This document shows, one piece after another, positions 31,371-43,612 of a stretch of 64,000 nt of DNA. The translations under genes were made by a program, and so were the position numbers. The notes beneath the pieces are model-generated. The model had not been told where the DNA came from. It saw nothing but the letters and a program-made list of their open reading frames with translations, and did not search any database. Each line of letters opens with the position of its first letter. The stretch's first letter is position 1. The DNA comes from Symsagittifera roscoffensis (lineage: Eukaryota; Xenacoelomorpha; Acoela; Convolutidae), in assembly GCF_963678635.1 (NCBI RefSeq), contig NC_087062.1, positions 88,325,845 through 88,389,844 of the forward strand, read 5' to 3'.

Positions 31371-32247
31371 TGTAACAGTCGCCTACTTAAGTCACTTATC
31401 AGATTAAAGAAAAATAGATCATAAACCATAAGCTCAAGAGTCAGGGATACTATCTCTTGTGTTATCTCAAGCGGTCGGAGCCAATTCGGTTCACTTGCGA
31501 CATGAGACTAAAACCCGTTACAGCTTAAAGGCCACTACCAAAATATCCCCCCACTCTAGAAAATAAGAACGTCCCCATACTTAGGTCTCGAGATACCCAA
31601 AATACACGAACGCCGTTAAAAACAGGGTCGGAACCTTATGTATAATTATTTTTTATTAGACAGTGGACATTTGACCCATTTCAGATGGATCAACCTAAAA
31701 ACTCTCCCTAACTCAACATAGCAATATAAAACACACTGAAGAAAATTAGTTAAGATACTCACAAACCGACACGACCTCTAGATTCGAGCAACTAAACTAT
31801 AAAGTAACTCTAGAATTGATTGGGTAATTAAGATTAACTCGAGAAGTTTTAAATGAGTTAATTTTAACTTAAGAAAAAAGTTTTTGATCTGGACCATTGG
31901 GCAGTTTCAGCTGTCCACCTCTCCACCGAAGGTTCACTCTGGTCCACTCTGGTTTACATCCTCTCCACTCGCGATCACTTTCCGTCTTCTGCCAAGAATA
32001 AGACAGCTCTACTCTCGTTCGAGTTATGTAATGGAATTGCGAATAGCAATTGCCCGCTGCTATTTTTGACTACTTTCCCGCGATTGTAGTTAGAATCTTC
32101 TGTTCTTATTTTTCTGATATTTTCAGTTGTCGCAAGAAAATTGAGCATGACATGCTCATTTCGAATTTTTGAAAAATTGCATTTCGCCCTAAAAATCAAG
32201 ACTTAAAGTTTTGTCAAGGTCAAACTTCCAAATATGACCGACTGGCA
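31371..32247. repeat. LTR-like direct repeat B
   Basis: Starts TGTAACAGTCGCC and ends GACTGGCA, so the ends are TG..CA with partial inverse similarity (TGTAACAGTC against TGCCAGTC). Partner of 29718-30564. No target duplication could be seen around the pair. Confidence 0.6.
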
Positions 32248-32359
32248 CAGGACAACACATTGAACTGGCTTGGGTAGAGACAGTTAAAAGCATCTGAAGC
32301 TGTGTTTAGATGCTAGCCGTTCGCTTTAGAACCTATCTTTGTTTTCCGTCGGCCTTTAC

Positions 32360-32564
32360 TTCCGGGCGAATGCTACACATATGTTTTATGGCGCTCCTGG
32401 GTGTTATTCTTTTAACATCATGATCGGCAGACCCATTAACGAAGCACTCCGCACCGAGCGGATTCCGGGCGAATGTAACATGTATGTTTTAAGGCTCTCC
32501 TGGGTGTTATTCTTTTAACATCTTGATCGGTAGACCCATTAACGAAGCAGTCCGCGCCGAGGGT
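32360..32564. repeat. Two-copy 103-bp tandem repeat
   Basis: TTCCGGGCGAATG..ATGTTTTA-GGC-CTCCTGGGTGTTATTC recurs at a 103-nt offset (32360 and 32463), with a few substitutions. It is GC-richer than its flanks. From 32565 to 34370 no gene or clear repeat is seen. Confidence 0.75.
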
Positions 32565-34884
32565 CGGAAGGGTGGTTCGGAACGCGGAAGCCTTCTGGAT
32601 TCCCCAATTTAGCTTTCTAACATAATTAAGACCAAAAATTCACGCATCATGAAAAGTGAATTTAAAAATAACCACAAAAAAAACCAAAAATAGTAGAAAC
32701 TCCCGTCTGTTGTTGTTAGATATATTGTTGTTAAAGGCATTTATATCAAGTCAGATTGTTACCATCAGAACTGTGGCCTTTTTCTGGTGCCTGTACTGTA
32801 GGATTGTTTGAGTATTTAAGCACGTTAATGCTAATTTGCGCTCAATCCGGAAGGATTAGGGAATAAAAATGTAAGACTGATCAGGCAAGCAGTGAAAGGA
32901 GCAATAGGAGGGGTCTCAAGGATAACTATAATTGACAGTAGGATAACGTTAATAATATTTGTATCCCTTTTGCTACAGAAAGTACGATATCAACCTGTGG
33001 GGGGCTCGACAGTGACACCGATTTGCGAGTTCTCGTGTTAAACACCTTAATTCGGATTTGAACGTACCCGGAGGTGTGTAATATTACTAGTACTAATATT
33101 TATACTACCAGTCTTAACAAACCTTTACCGTTTTTCAGTCGAATAGACCGTAAACAGACAGATTCTTAGGGTCAAAGTAGTGATATTTGGTTTCCCCCTC
33201 AAGTTGTGATTTTTGAGATATCCATACTTTTTGAAACAAAAAAGCGCTAAAGTAGTGTGTTACATCGTAATTCAACCAATACAACTAGAGGAAACGGTTG
33301 AATTTAGTTTGGACGTGATTGGAACTAATTGGTTACCAAAATCCAATTTATCGTGATTTTTGAGAAATAGAACGCAGCAAAATAAAATAATTTTTCAAAA
33401 CTTTTGAGTTAATGTGATATAAATTGTTGTTCGCACAACATACACAAATGAACCGACAGATTTTAGATTCCGTTTGCCAACAACCTTCCTGGCCAAATAA
33501 AATTGAACTTAACGAGTTTAATTTAGTGGATCCATCAATTCAGAGGTGTCCAAAAAGCATTGTTTTTCGGCAAGTTTTCCCAGCTGAAACGTTTTAGATT
33601 GGGTTTTTGGCATTGAACTAGATAAGTATAGGCCTTCTGAGCTCCAATCAATACATTTCAGGTCATTAAAACAAGAATTGCAGAAAAAGTAAGGCGAAAC
33701 CTATAAGTTTGAAATTTTTTTGAATTTGCATAAAAGACGTCTTTTCAACTTTAACTAAATCGTGAAAAGACTACAGTATAATCAAAATAAGTCTAAACAC
33801 GGAGATTTCCGACTCTAGTTCTAACCGAAAACAGAAAGCAGCACCAATTTAATTTGGATTGAAATCCAAAAGTGTTTTTGGAAGAGTTGCTGCCTTGAGC
33901 GGTTGCCTTGTAGGTCTAGCTTGGGCAACCCAAAGGCAGGTAGGTAACACAGGACACGAAGTGCAATAGTCGCCTTTTTGAGAGAAAAATACTGCCCTCA
34001 AATTTTGTTTGTTTAGTGCGGCATCAAAGAGGAGAAACTCCTTCTTTAGAAACCAGTTTCACCATTAAATTGGGACCAAACGATCGCACTACAAATGCAT
34101 TTTTTTCTTCAAGTTGACTAAAAAAACTTAATTTCTCAAAACTTGATGTCGATTGGGCAGTGAACCCACTATTTTTTAAAGATATTGACATCACCAGACT
34201 GTTCTAGTTTTTTATCCAATAACCAAAATTTCATTGCTGTCCAAATTATTCGAAATACGCTGTACTCTGATAACTTAAAAAAATTCGTGGTAACTTGTCA
34301 GTCAAAACTTTCGGACATTATCGTGCTGTGTCATATTATCTGCTATTAGACCAAAAAAACAGTAGCAAGCGAATCAAGTGAGGGAGCAAAAAAAGAATGA
34401 ATTTAGACAAGTCGAGGATATATATGCTAGCTCCAGGAAGCTTAGACCGAAGAAACAAACGAAATCAATGAATGATCCTTTGTGGAAAGAACCAAGAAAA
34501 CACTCGGAAGAACAAGGGTAAGAAAATTTCATGCGGAATGGTTGAAAAGACGATTCAAAAAGTTTCGGAAGACAAAAATACAACGTTGGATGTAGAAATC
34601 CACAGGAGCCCTGGGCAGGATGAGAAATAGGCGGGACGTGGAACCGAAGGAAATCAGGAGATAAATGAATGAATCCACTCCCGTAGAACAAGGCCATCAT
34701 TTCAAAATTTCTACCGGGACTCTTGATCGAGAATAAATGTCGGAATTTTCCACGTTTCGATTGAAAATCCAGCAGTAGGAGGCTCACCTACTGACAATAC
34801 CACGATGCATGGAGTGACAGAAAAACGTGCAACGTAATTCTAGTTTCGGAACGAGTAAAGAACACTTTAGGAAATTCATTTCCG

Positions 34885-36975
34885 TTAACCACGGGAACGG
34901 AAACTGGCGATGAAGTCGACACCCAAGAAGAGGATGAAGTAAATGGAGAAATGGAGGACTCTGAGTCTCAGGTGAGCTTCAGCAGTTTGACTCATGAAAA
35001 CGAGACACCCGTATACACGAAGAATGGCTATTCGGATCGACTTGGTGCGGTCAGAACCATAAACAAGACTATGGATAGAATACAAAAAGCGAGAGTTCGT
35101 GACAATGGCAAATTTGGAAATGCAATTAGGAGCAACTAGGGTCACCAGGTCAGGAACCACACTAGGGGAAATCAAGGCTGAGTATGAAGGATTTTCGAGA
35201 CAGAGAGGAAACGACGCGAGTTTCGACCAGTACTAAACTTCCTGGCATGAACAAAGTGACGCCACCACCACCACCAGTGACTCTATTAGCAGACAACTGG
35301 GAATTAATGAAAAAGGCCTTGACTAGGATTGTGGATAGCATGGGTGAACAGAACGAACAGATTTCGATCAGAATGAGTGAAATAGAAAGCAGTTCATATT
35401 GAGAGAGAAAGCCAGCGGTATGAAATACATAGCAAAAGACAAGAGTTTAGTAAAAACAAAAAAACACTTACAGGAAAGGACAAATATGAGTTTGGCCAGG
35501 AACTTGCCGCGAATTACGCGGGAGGCTGAGGAAAGAGAAAAACGGTTGAGGGCTGACCTGGAGCAACTTCGGAGTCAACAAGAGCAAATTCTTGGAATTC
35601 TCGATCCAAGGATAGACGCGATGGTGGAAAAACGCACTCAGACTATCATGGACAAATTGGACGGTCTCCTAGGAAACAGGAGCGGATCGGGAAATAGTGA
35701 AGCACACTCGAGGAAGGCTAGCAGAGAGCCGAGAATGAACTTCAAGGAGCACTCAAACAGAGGAAGGACCTATGGATCCGTGAGAGGAAGAGGTAACCCA
35801 TCGAGTGGTGTCACTGGGAATAACGGGCCCAGAAATCCCACGAACACCAGATGAGGCTCTACTGGAAGTTGACCACTCTCGAACGAACGACTTACACGAG
35901 AAAAACATGCGAATAGAAGAGGTGATTCCGGAAACTGAAACCGTGCGAACCAGGGAAGAGCTCAACCCAGCGACTCCGACAAGAGGGATGTTCCAGAGCC
36001 TGGAACAACAAATATGGACGATCAGACGGGTTATACTGGGGAGTCATTAGCGATGTCCGCAGCGTTCGAACCTCTGAACAAGTCCCTCGAGACATTTCTC
36101 ACAAGGTTGTGCAGGACCAATGAGCGCAGCGAGAAGTCTAAAAGGGTTTTCAAAAATCGAGATATTTAAGGATGAAACCGACGGTTGTATAGATATTTGG
36201 AAAGAAGTCAAGAAGCTGCAATTTGAGGAAGAAGTCTAAACAGAAAGACTAAATTGAAAGGCAAATGATCAGCAACTTAGAAGAGACAGCCCTGAATTGC
36301 GTGATGGCGCAAAAACAATACCAACGGGATAACCTAGCTAGACACCGGTCACAAGCCCGGCGTACCAGAAATGGTAATAGGAAGTGGCAGCCAATAGCGC
36401 TTGAAGACTAACAGTTCGATCCTTCGGGTGGTATGTTGACATTCTTGCATGACGCTGCGGTCGTTGACCAGCTGCCAGATCGGTCTTGGAAGCCACTGGC
36501 ATTCATGCCCAGGTATTTAAACCTGGGTATGTCTGAAGCAACCCTGCTTATGTTTGAACAGACCAGAGTGGACTGACTGTGTTCTACAGTCAGGACGACC
36601 GTTTAAAAAGCTCATGGCAATATCCCAATACATATGGACTTTCTGAAGTTGCCGCACGAGGGTGACACCACAAGGCATGTTATGCCCTGTGCTAAATGAT
36701 GTCATTTACAGTGCACTATGCCCGAAAGATGGTTTGGACTCGTAAGGTGGGTGGTTAGGCAACTTACCACCCTTTTAAGAATCATTTCCTGGTGCTAAAG
36801 ACTTCTCAGTAAAGGTCTGAAGGCTATATCTGGTTCAATTGGTTTTCCACTAGGCTGAGAACCAACGGGGTACTGCCGAAAAAAAACTTCGAGATATTGT
36901 CCAACCGCTTTAGCTCGAGAGTGCGAGGCCACCAAACGATGATGCGCTTCGAGAAACGAAGGCAACGTGAAGTTT
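34885..36975 (+). pseudogene. Ty3/gypsy gag fragment, decayed and interrupted
   Basis: A run of overlapping broken frames on the + strand (about 34951-35139, 35184-35402, 35399-35854, 35805-36050, then to 36320 and again 36872-36970). Features seen: a proline run (VTPPPPPVTLL), a long charged coiled-coil stretch (EAEEREKRLRADLEQLRSQQ), an RG-rich segment (NRGRTYGSVRGRGNP), then SLETFLTRLCRTNERSEKS and DGCIDIWKEVKKLQFEEE, typical of gypsy gag. The frame resumes after an insertion with LSSRVRGHQTMMRFEKRRQR-type sequence. Several frameshifts and stops make it inactive. No pol follows. A possible 5' leader extends back to about 34375, but no LTR was identified. Confidence 0.6.
36320..36872. mobile_element. 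529-bp SINE-like insertion in the gypsy gag with ~12-bp TSD
   Basis: The gag frame is broken by 36332-36860, which is flanked by ACCAACGGGATA (36320-36331) and ACCAACGGGGTA (36861-36872), a target duplication with one mismatch. A B-box-like AGTTCGATCC lies at 36412-36421, so a tRNA-derived or similar retroposon is likely. The interior has no long open frame. 36976-37740 shows nothing recognisable. Confidence 0.6.
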
Positions 36976-37744
36976 CTTCTTCTTAAAATGCAGCGCTTTT
37001 AACTTTAACAAGTTGACAGTGGCATAGTAAATGATTTTCCACTTAGCTCAAACCATCGCACACACACTGCTTTAAATTTTTGTCCGACAGGTATATTCAT
37101 TTTAAGTTATTCCTCAACCTCAGTGGTAAAGTGCCTGACCATATGACTGACATAGATAGATTTAACTAAGCGAGTTTATATATTTTTTCATCACTCTGTA
37201 CTTTGTGTCAACCAAAAAAAAATATTTTTTTGTGGCTGACGTTTTTAAAAAATCCGCATCGATAAAATTTTTTGCACTAGGATGTCCTGCCTTTTCTCTG
37301 TAAAAAATTGTGGTGGGTTGACTTGGTTTTAAATATCAGTATGGGTGTTAGGTTCTTCTTACCGAATACCGTAAATTTTTGTGTACGCTTAATTATACTA
37401 CTTCTGTAGCCCTCTCTAGTTTCATTGGGATGGTTTTTGCGCCTGTACTAGTCTTATTGATCTGTTTTCTATAAAATTTTATTTGCACCGCTTGGTCTCA
37501 AAAAACCTCATTTTCATGGACCCAAAATCTCAAAACATCAGATACAAAAACAATTCCCAAACAAAAACTTTAGAAATCGTTAACCTTGATGCCATTTAGT
37601 CAATTTGTAATAACTGTGAGCATAATCAAGAGTTAATTTCGAAATCAGTTTTTGTTTCAATGTCCAGAATAACAATGGAGGTGGGTACAAAACTGTACTC
37701 ACTGTGGAACAGGACACAAAGAAAAAACCTAATTTTTTTTTACT

Positions 37745-38360
37745 TTTTGCTAAATTTAGTTAATATGACAGGACGGCACACAGAGACTTACAGCTTTTAT
37801 TACCGTGAATTTTTGAAAATTGGATGGGGTGGAACTAACTTTGGTCTAAATTCTTTTTAACATCGAATTATGGCTACATGAAAGAGGGGACTGTACTCAA
37901 ATGCAGATGAATTTTTTCAAAACCATTAATATTGATCTAATATACTCCCCTCTTCAAGGTTTTCGTCACGAAAGTCCGTGACGAAGTATCACGAGTCTGA
38001 CTGATTATAACCTGAAGTTTCTCTATCGGCTTCGTCGAGCAATGCAACTTGCAAACTTATTCCACAAAATGATAGGTTCAATTTTAGCCTGAAGAAATTT
38101 GTTTTAAGCAAGCTGAGCGGCAAAACCAAGAATGGTTCCCAACTGATTCACAAAAGAACAATAATTGAACAATATCGAATCAGCAATTTCAAGCAAACCG
38201 TTAAAATAATGAGCTGACGGGGTAGAAATAGCATTATTTGTTTCAACTTCGAGAGTAGCGAAAAGCAAAGAAGTTTGCCACCTTCTTGTATTTTGGTCGG
38301 TTGATTGGTATTATTTACTCTCTCCGCTCCTTGCAGGGTTGTGGATACTTAAAGGCGAAC
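37745..38360. repeat. Diverged ~600-bp direct repeat, left copy
   Basis: Shares many blocks with 42780-43390: GGGGTGGAA-CAA-CTT, CAAATGCAGA, CACGAAAG, GTATCACGAGTCTG, TTATAACCTGAA, TCGAGCAATGCAAC, TTGGTCGGTTGATTGGTA and ACTCTCTCCGCTCCTTG. On the - strand GAGGGGAGTATA near 37955-37945 looks like a polypurine tract. The pair could be LTRs or ends of an LTR element read on the - strand. Both copies are noncoding as they stand. Confidence 0.5.
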
Positions 38361-40930
38361 CTGATTGATGGCCACATTTTTTTTTAAAGTTTTTATTGAA
38401 GATTTCCTTGCCTTCGCCGGTAGTTCTACCTGCTGAAATAACTTTCAACTGCTGTTTCAATTGCTCCCTTGAGCGGGAGTTCTAACATGAAAAGAAATTA
38501 TGGATTTTTCTACCATTTTTTCTATGACCATCCTGGCATCTAATGTACTTGCTTCAAAATTGGAGCCCTCTAGACCCTTGAAACGTTCAACTAGGATCCT
38601 GTTCGAGTTAGCATAAGAACTACTAGGAAACGATAGGTCTGCTCTCAAAGGTGTATCAATTTTGGGCACTTTACTCAGGTCTTACAATGTGGCAGTTTGC
38701 CCATCTGCTTGCTTTACCTGAAGTCTCCTACTTTTTGCCAAACTTAATTTTCTTGACACTGTCCAAAAGTTTTTTTTCATCAAGTATTTTAATGGCGACA
38801 TCTGTTTCTTGTTGCATCGAGGTGTAGAAAGAAATCCAGTTGTTGGCTCCAGTTCATTGTCTTGAAAAAGTTTTTGGTAGCCTCCCAGACGCTCTGATTT
38901 TGACTTCATTTTTGTTTTCGAAATTAAAATCTTCGTAATGGTTAAGACCAGAAGACCAGAGTTCATCGCATGAATCTTTTCGTGAAGTGTATCGTTTCCC
39001 TGGCATTATATAACTGCACCGACGCTTGAAACTTTGGGATAACAATCAAATTCTCAGCAAAGCACGCTGGTAGCTCTTTGATCAGTGGCTGGCTATCGTT
39101 TTTCTTATCAATTTGTGCCACACTACTTGTCTGTTAAGGGTTTGTTCACGTCGTTTGGGTTCAATAATTATAGACTCGGAATCGCAGACATCTTTGAAAG
39201 GATTTAATCGTTCAAAAACAGCAATTCCAGATTATGGGATCCAGATTATGATCGAGAGTGCTGGTGGCGTAAACGAAGACCATTTTGACTCTAACATGGC
39301 AGAAAGAAAGAAGAAAAAAACAATGAAAAAAAGTGTTTTGAGCAATAAAAATTATGATCCCTAGTCGGCAGATTGTAAATATAATTTGGTTTGCCACCCT
39401 TAGGGTGCAAACAACTTACAGCAAAAAAAAAAACTGTAAATTCCAAACATTTCAAACAACTTCATAATTGAAAATCCAATTCAAATTTCAAGTGTTTTTT
39501 TCTGGTTTTCGAACTCAAATTTTGGTTGCAGTTTTAATTTTACGCTTAAAACACAGTTTTATATTAGCTTCTGATCAGTTTTCTTAATTTATTTTTTTGG
39601 AGTTTAACACAACTCTCTTTAATTTGGTAATTGTTGCTTTTCTTCTTTTTATATCAGTTAAACAGCTTTGGGTGCTGGTTCGGTCGGCGAAAAAATGAGT
39701 AGCATCATAACAAATACGTATTGGCTGTCAAAAAAGACGGAACGCTTCACGTTAAATAACAAAGCTTCTACGATGGAGGGAGCTGACATCGACGCAATAG
39801 TTCCAGAACCAAAAAAAATGCTGAAGTTAGAATTACTGAAATAATATGTGCATCTTAGCAAGAAAGTAGCAACAAATCAAAAATTTAAAAATAAGAAAAA
39901 AATTAAGAAAGCTGAAGAATTTGTGACTGAACTCAAATTTGTTTTTATAATGATCGTTAGTTAATTTGAGTCGTATCTGAGATGTTTTTATTAGCCATAT
40001 TTAAATTTTAAATGAATGAAGTGTACGGCGCTTTTGATGATATCTGATCAAAATGTGCATATAAATTCAGATTTTTGAAACCTGAAGATGCACAGAAAAG
40101 TGCCAAAATTATGTTGACTTTAGAATTTTGATGCATTCTCAATTACGTTTAGATCGATTCATCAGCAGCGAAAAGGCAAATGTGGCCAATATTCGACAGG
40201 AAATGACTTTGATTGAGCCAGAACCTATAGTTCTTGTGTAATTAAATCCACATTGGACGGATTGATTACCGAATGGGTGTTTGGGTATTGACGGATTTAG
40301 GAGAGCCTCTATGAATGCAACAACTATTTGGAGTTTTAGAAAAGAACTTAATTAATGCCAGACGAAGAGTGCATAGGCGGCCCCACACGAGCCAGTACCG
40401 CATGAAGCATCTATAACCTTTTCATTCCAATTTGAAGCCCTTTTAGACAAAAGCTTGTGCTAACGTCTAAGACAGGTTTGCAAGGCCAATCCTTACTTTT
40501 CAAAAAGTTTAGTTCAACCTCGCAGAACTGCCTTCTTTCGATGGCAAAGCAATTATTCAGTGAAAGCCTGTATCTGCTGGGTTGTCACAACTGGACACTT
40601 CAAACCACTCAAAAAATGTGTTAGATACTAACTGTTCGGAAATCAAAATAGCCACGAAGACAGACATTGCTATTTTACTTCCACATTTGCAGTAAAGTGG
40701 TGCTTTCATCAACAATTACTCAACATCAATACTACAGAGCAACAGAGCAGAGAAGTCCCAAGAAGTGTCATCGCACACCTGGAGTTCTTTTTGGTCAAAC
40801 GGGGTGTCGAAAAAATGCGAACATTAATCCGACAACCAAGTATTCATAGGTCGTTTTAACATTCAAAGAAGCTTAGACGAACCTCGTCTAACAATGAGAA
40901 ATCCCACTGCTGACAAAAAAGTCAAACATT
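38361..40930. other. No supported gene; possible remains of an element on the - strand
   Basis: Frames of 60-94 codons on the - strand (38457-38669, 38682-38966, 38854-39045) have protein-like stretches such as RLGGYQKLFQDNELEPTTGF but match nothing I know. They lie between the two diverged direct repeats, so they may be remnants of that element. From 39100 to 40930 nothing stands out. Confidence 0.3.
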
Positions 40931-41318
40931 CTTGTGAACCGTGTCTGTACAAAACAGTCCAATACAAAACAGTCCGAAAAAACATAGCAAAGTACAAAAA
41001 AACAGTCCCATACAAAACAGTCCCAAAAATAGTCCAAAAAATAGTCCAAAAAACAGTCCCATTGATCGAAGTGATAATTGTTTTAGAAGCTGATAAGTAA
41101 ATTTATCTCATATTAAACACATTTTGATACCAACTAATCCGGATAACAATAGGTAGTATAGTAGAGAAATTAGAACAACCTAGATAACAGCAGCGGCCAC
41201 TCAATAAAAGCAATAATCTTCGAAACATTAAAGTTAGCGCAATTTAAGAAAGTGGACTCTCTTTTTTTAATCTAAGCAAAAAGAGACAGGTTGTTCAATC
41301 TGTTTCATTTGCAAACAC

Positions 41319-42335
41319 TTGACAACACTCAATAGAAACGAAATTAACTATCTATCGATGGAAATCATACTTACAAACAAAAATTCTGAGTTACTGATTT
41401 TTGAAGGGTATGCTTATATTAAACACAGAACACTGGCAGACAACTCCCTTTCTTGGCGCTGCGGACAAAGTAGCTGCAATGGCCGTGTGCGTACAAAGGA
41501 CGACTCCGTTGAGATCGTTAAAGATCACTGCCACTTCCCCGATCCAGCTGACATCGAAAAACGTAAGTTCAGAAAAACACTTAAAGATCGAGCAGCAGTA
41601 TCCTATGTAAAACCGCGACACACTATTTTCGCAGCCCAACGTGATGTGAACCGAGAAACAGCTTTTAATTTACCTAGTTATTCTGCTAATCAGCAAGCTG
41701 TAAATAGAGTTCGACGCGAAAAAAGACCAAAGATTGCAGAGTCAACATCGCTGACTGGCTTTGAACTACCACTAGCTCTACAGAAAACCCACGATGGAGA
41801 GCAGTTCCTTCTTCACGATTCTGGTCCCCAAGATGAAAATCGGGTTATTGTGTTCGCCACGTTACCTGGATTAGACTTACTATCTTTATCGGATGATTGG
41901 TTCTGTGATGGAACGTTTTCGACTGCTCCCAATGTTTTCTATCAGATTTATACTATACATGCTTCTGTTGAAGGATGCCTTATTCCTATTGTTTACGCTC
42001 TGCTACCCGACAAAAAGGAATCAACTTATTGTCGCCTTCTCAGTATTCTTAAAGTTGATTCCCCAAAACGCATCACAATTGATTTTGAATTAGCTGTGCG
42101 AAACTCAATAATAGCTACCCATCAGAGTGCTCAAAATCAGTTTTGTTTTCTCCATATGAGTCAAAGTGTCTGGCGACATGTTCAGTCGTCAGGCAATACT
42201 CACAATTACAACAATGACCTTTGTTGTACCCTAGATATACCCGTTATCATATTTACCCGAATTTCAACTTTTTTCGGAAAATTGGAAAAAAATTTTTGCC
42301 GCCGGAGATTCGATCCTTTGATCTCTAGAGTTTGA
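41319..42335 (+). pseudogene. MULE transposase 2, FLYWCH plus DDE, C-terminus lost
   Basis: A 338-codon frame. The better start is the internal Met at codon 14 (41358), which aligns with the start of transposase 1. The FLYWCH finger has W46, C48, C53, H70 and H72. The catalytic core shows WFCDGTFSTAPNVFYQIYTI (Asp 197), ITIDFELAVRNSI (Asp 255) and FCFLHMSQSVWRHVQ (C276/H279). After about residue 300 the frame runs into a tRNA-like SINE, so the third catalytic residue and the C-terminus are gone. Similarity to transposase 1 is clear but moderate, so these are different subfamilies. Confidence 0.85.
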
Positions 42336-42370
42336 GACTAACGCTTTAACCATTATACCATGAGTCCTTT
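42225..42370 (-). repeat. tRNA-like SINE inside MULE 2
   Basis: On the - strand: A box-like TGGTATAATGGTTAAAGCG (42360-42342) and B box GGATCGAATC (42316-42307), with AGTCTCAAACTC between them. The spacing is close to that of a tRNA. It replaces or interrupts the end of the transposase frame. Confidence 0.5.
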
Positions 42371-42779
42371 GATTTTCATCCGAATTATTATTCCAAATTT
42401 GGCTCTTTGATCTTTAATTGCACCTGTTTGAGTTTTCAAAGAGTAGATCAATTCTGTCGGCGCCAAAAGATCAAGGTCATGAAATTCAACTAGTTTTGGA
42501 CTGTTTTGTATGAGACTGTTTTTTAGAACCTTTTTTTGATGTTTCGGACTCTTTTGTATGGGACTGTTTTGTATGGGACTGTTTTGTATATGCACCTTGT
42601 GAACAGTGAAAAAATCTGACACAATTACGAAGTAAACTGGTACGAGTAAACTGGCGCAAATTTTCTCTACTAAGTGATAGGCTCGTGGCTATTTGGTGTA
42701 ATCTAGGGTTTGAGTAAGCTGGTCGGGTTGAGGGATTGCAAGCTTGGTTCAAAAAAGTTAGGATGATGCACTGCCTGGG

Positions 42780-43390
42780 TTATTAGTTTTTTTATATGTT
42801 TAAAACAACGGCAAACAAAGAGTTGCAGTTTTTATCATCATGGTTTTCTAAGAGTCGGAGGGGGTGGAATCAACCTTGGCCTTAAGTCATTTTAGCATCA
42901 AAATTGGGGTACAAGAAGGAGGGCACTGGATCCAAATGCAGACGACACTTTTTCAATTTAATTAACTATAAATTTCCTATCTTTAAATTTTTTTCTCACG
43001 AAAGACCTTGAGGAAAGTATCACGAGTCTGCTACATTATAACCTGAAAACTAAATATCAGCTTCCTCGAGCAATGCAACCTGTTGCAAATTTACTCCTCT
43101 AAGTGATAGGTTCACTTTTTACCTGACAAGTCAGGTTTTTCCGCAAGGTAGGCGGAAAACCGAGAATAATTACAAACTGAATCAGAAATAAAACAATAAT
43201 TAGACATTTTCAAATCAGCCATTTCAAATATACCGTTAACATAAGGAACCGAGATAGTAGAAGTAGCTTTATTTATTTCAAGGTCGAGAGTAGAGAAATG
43301 CGAGGAAGTTTGTCACCTGTTTATGATTTGGTCGGTTGATTGGTAGCATATACTCTCTCCGCTCCTTGTAGAAGAACGTTGTAGATAATC
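42780..43390. repeat. Diverged ~600-bp direct repeat, right copy
   Basis: Partner of 37745-38360. Here TCACGAAAGACCTTGAGG replaces the left copy's TCACGAAAGTCCGTGACG. Together they bracket about 4.4 kb including MULE 2. Confidence 0.5.
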
Positions 43391-43449
43391 TGGTAAATTC
43401 GGTTGACAACTATTTCAAGATTTCAAAAATATCAAATTAGCCGTGGGCG

Positions 43450-43612
43450 GTTTCTTTTGAGTTGTTTTTTGTCGGACATTTCTGAAGTAGTCAAAAGAGC
43501 CTTCGTGACAAATTGCTTTTCTTGAATTTTTGATTTTGGAGTATTTGCTTTCAAGCTTTCAAGCGCTTCTAGTTCTTCTGCCAACCAGTTCTTGAAGTTA
43601 AGTAAGATTTCT
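43450..43612 (-). pseudogene. BEL/Pao-like gag fragment
   Basis: On the - strand an open stretch of about 50 codons reads NWLAEELEALESLKANTP and, after a linker, FVTKALLTTSEMSDKK. A WL-E-EALE helix followed by ALLTTSE before a basic region resembles BEL/Pao gag just ahead of its zinc knuckles, which are not seen here. It lies just outside the right diverged repeat. Confidence 0.3.

Larger units (their letters stand above)
40931..42604 (+). mobile_element. MULE DNA transposon 2 with perfect 9-bp TSD
   Basis: The element spans 40940-42595 (1656 bp), flanked by identical CTTGTGAAC at 40931-40939 and 42596-42604. Its ends are built of iterated AAAACAGTCCCATAC-type motifs: about nine degenerate copies at 40946-41065, and inverted copies (GGGACTGTTTTGTAT) at 42490-42590. 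The motif is unrelated in sequence to that of MULE 1, but the architecture is the same. It encodes one broken transposase. Confidence 0.88.

Noticed and set aside
34374-34787. 137-codon frame on the - strand
   Set aside because: No conserved motif; it overlaps the possible leader of the gypsy gag on the + strand.
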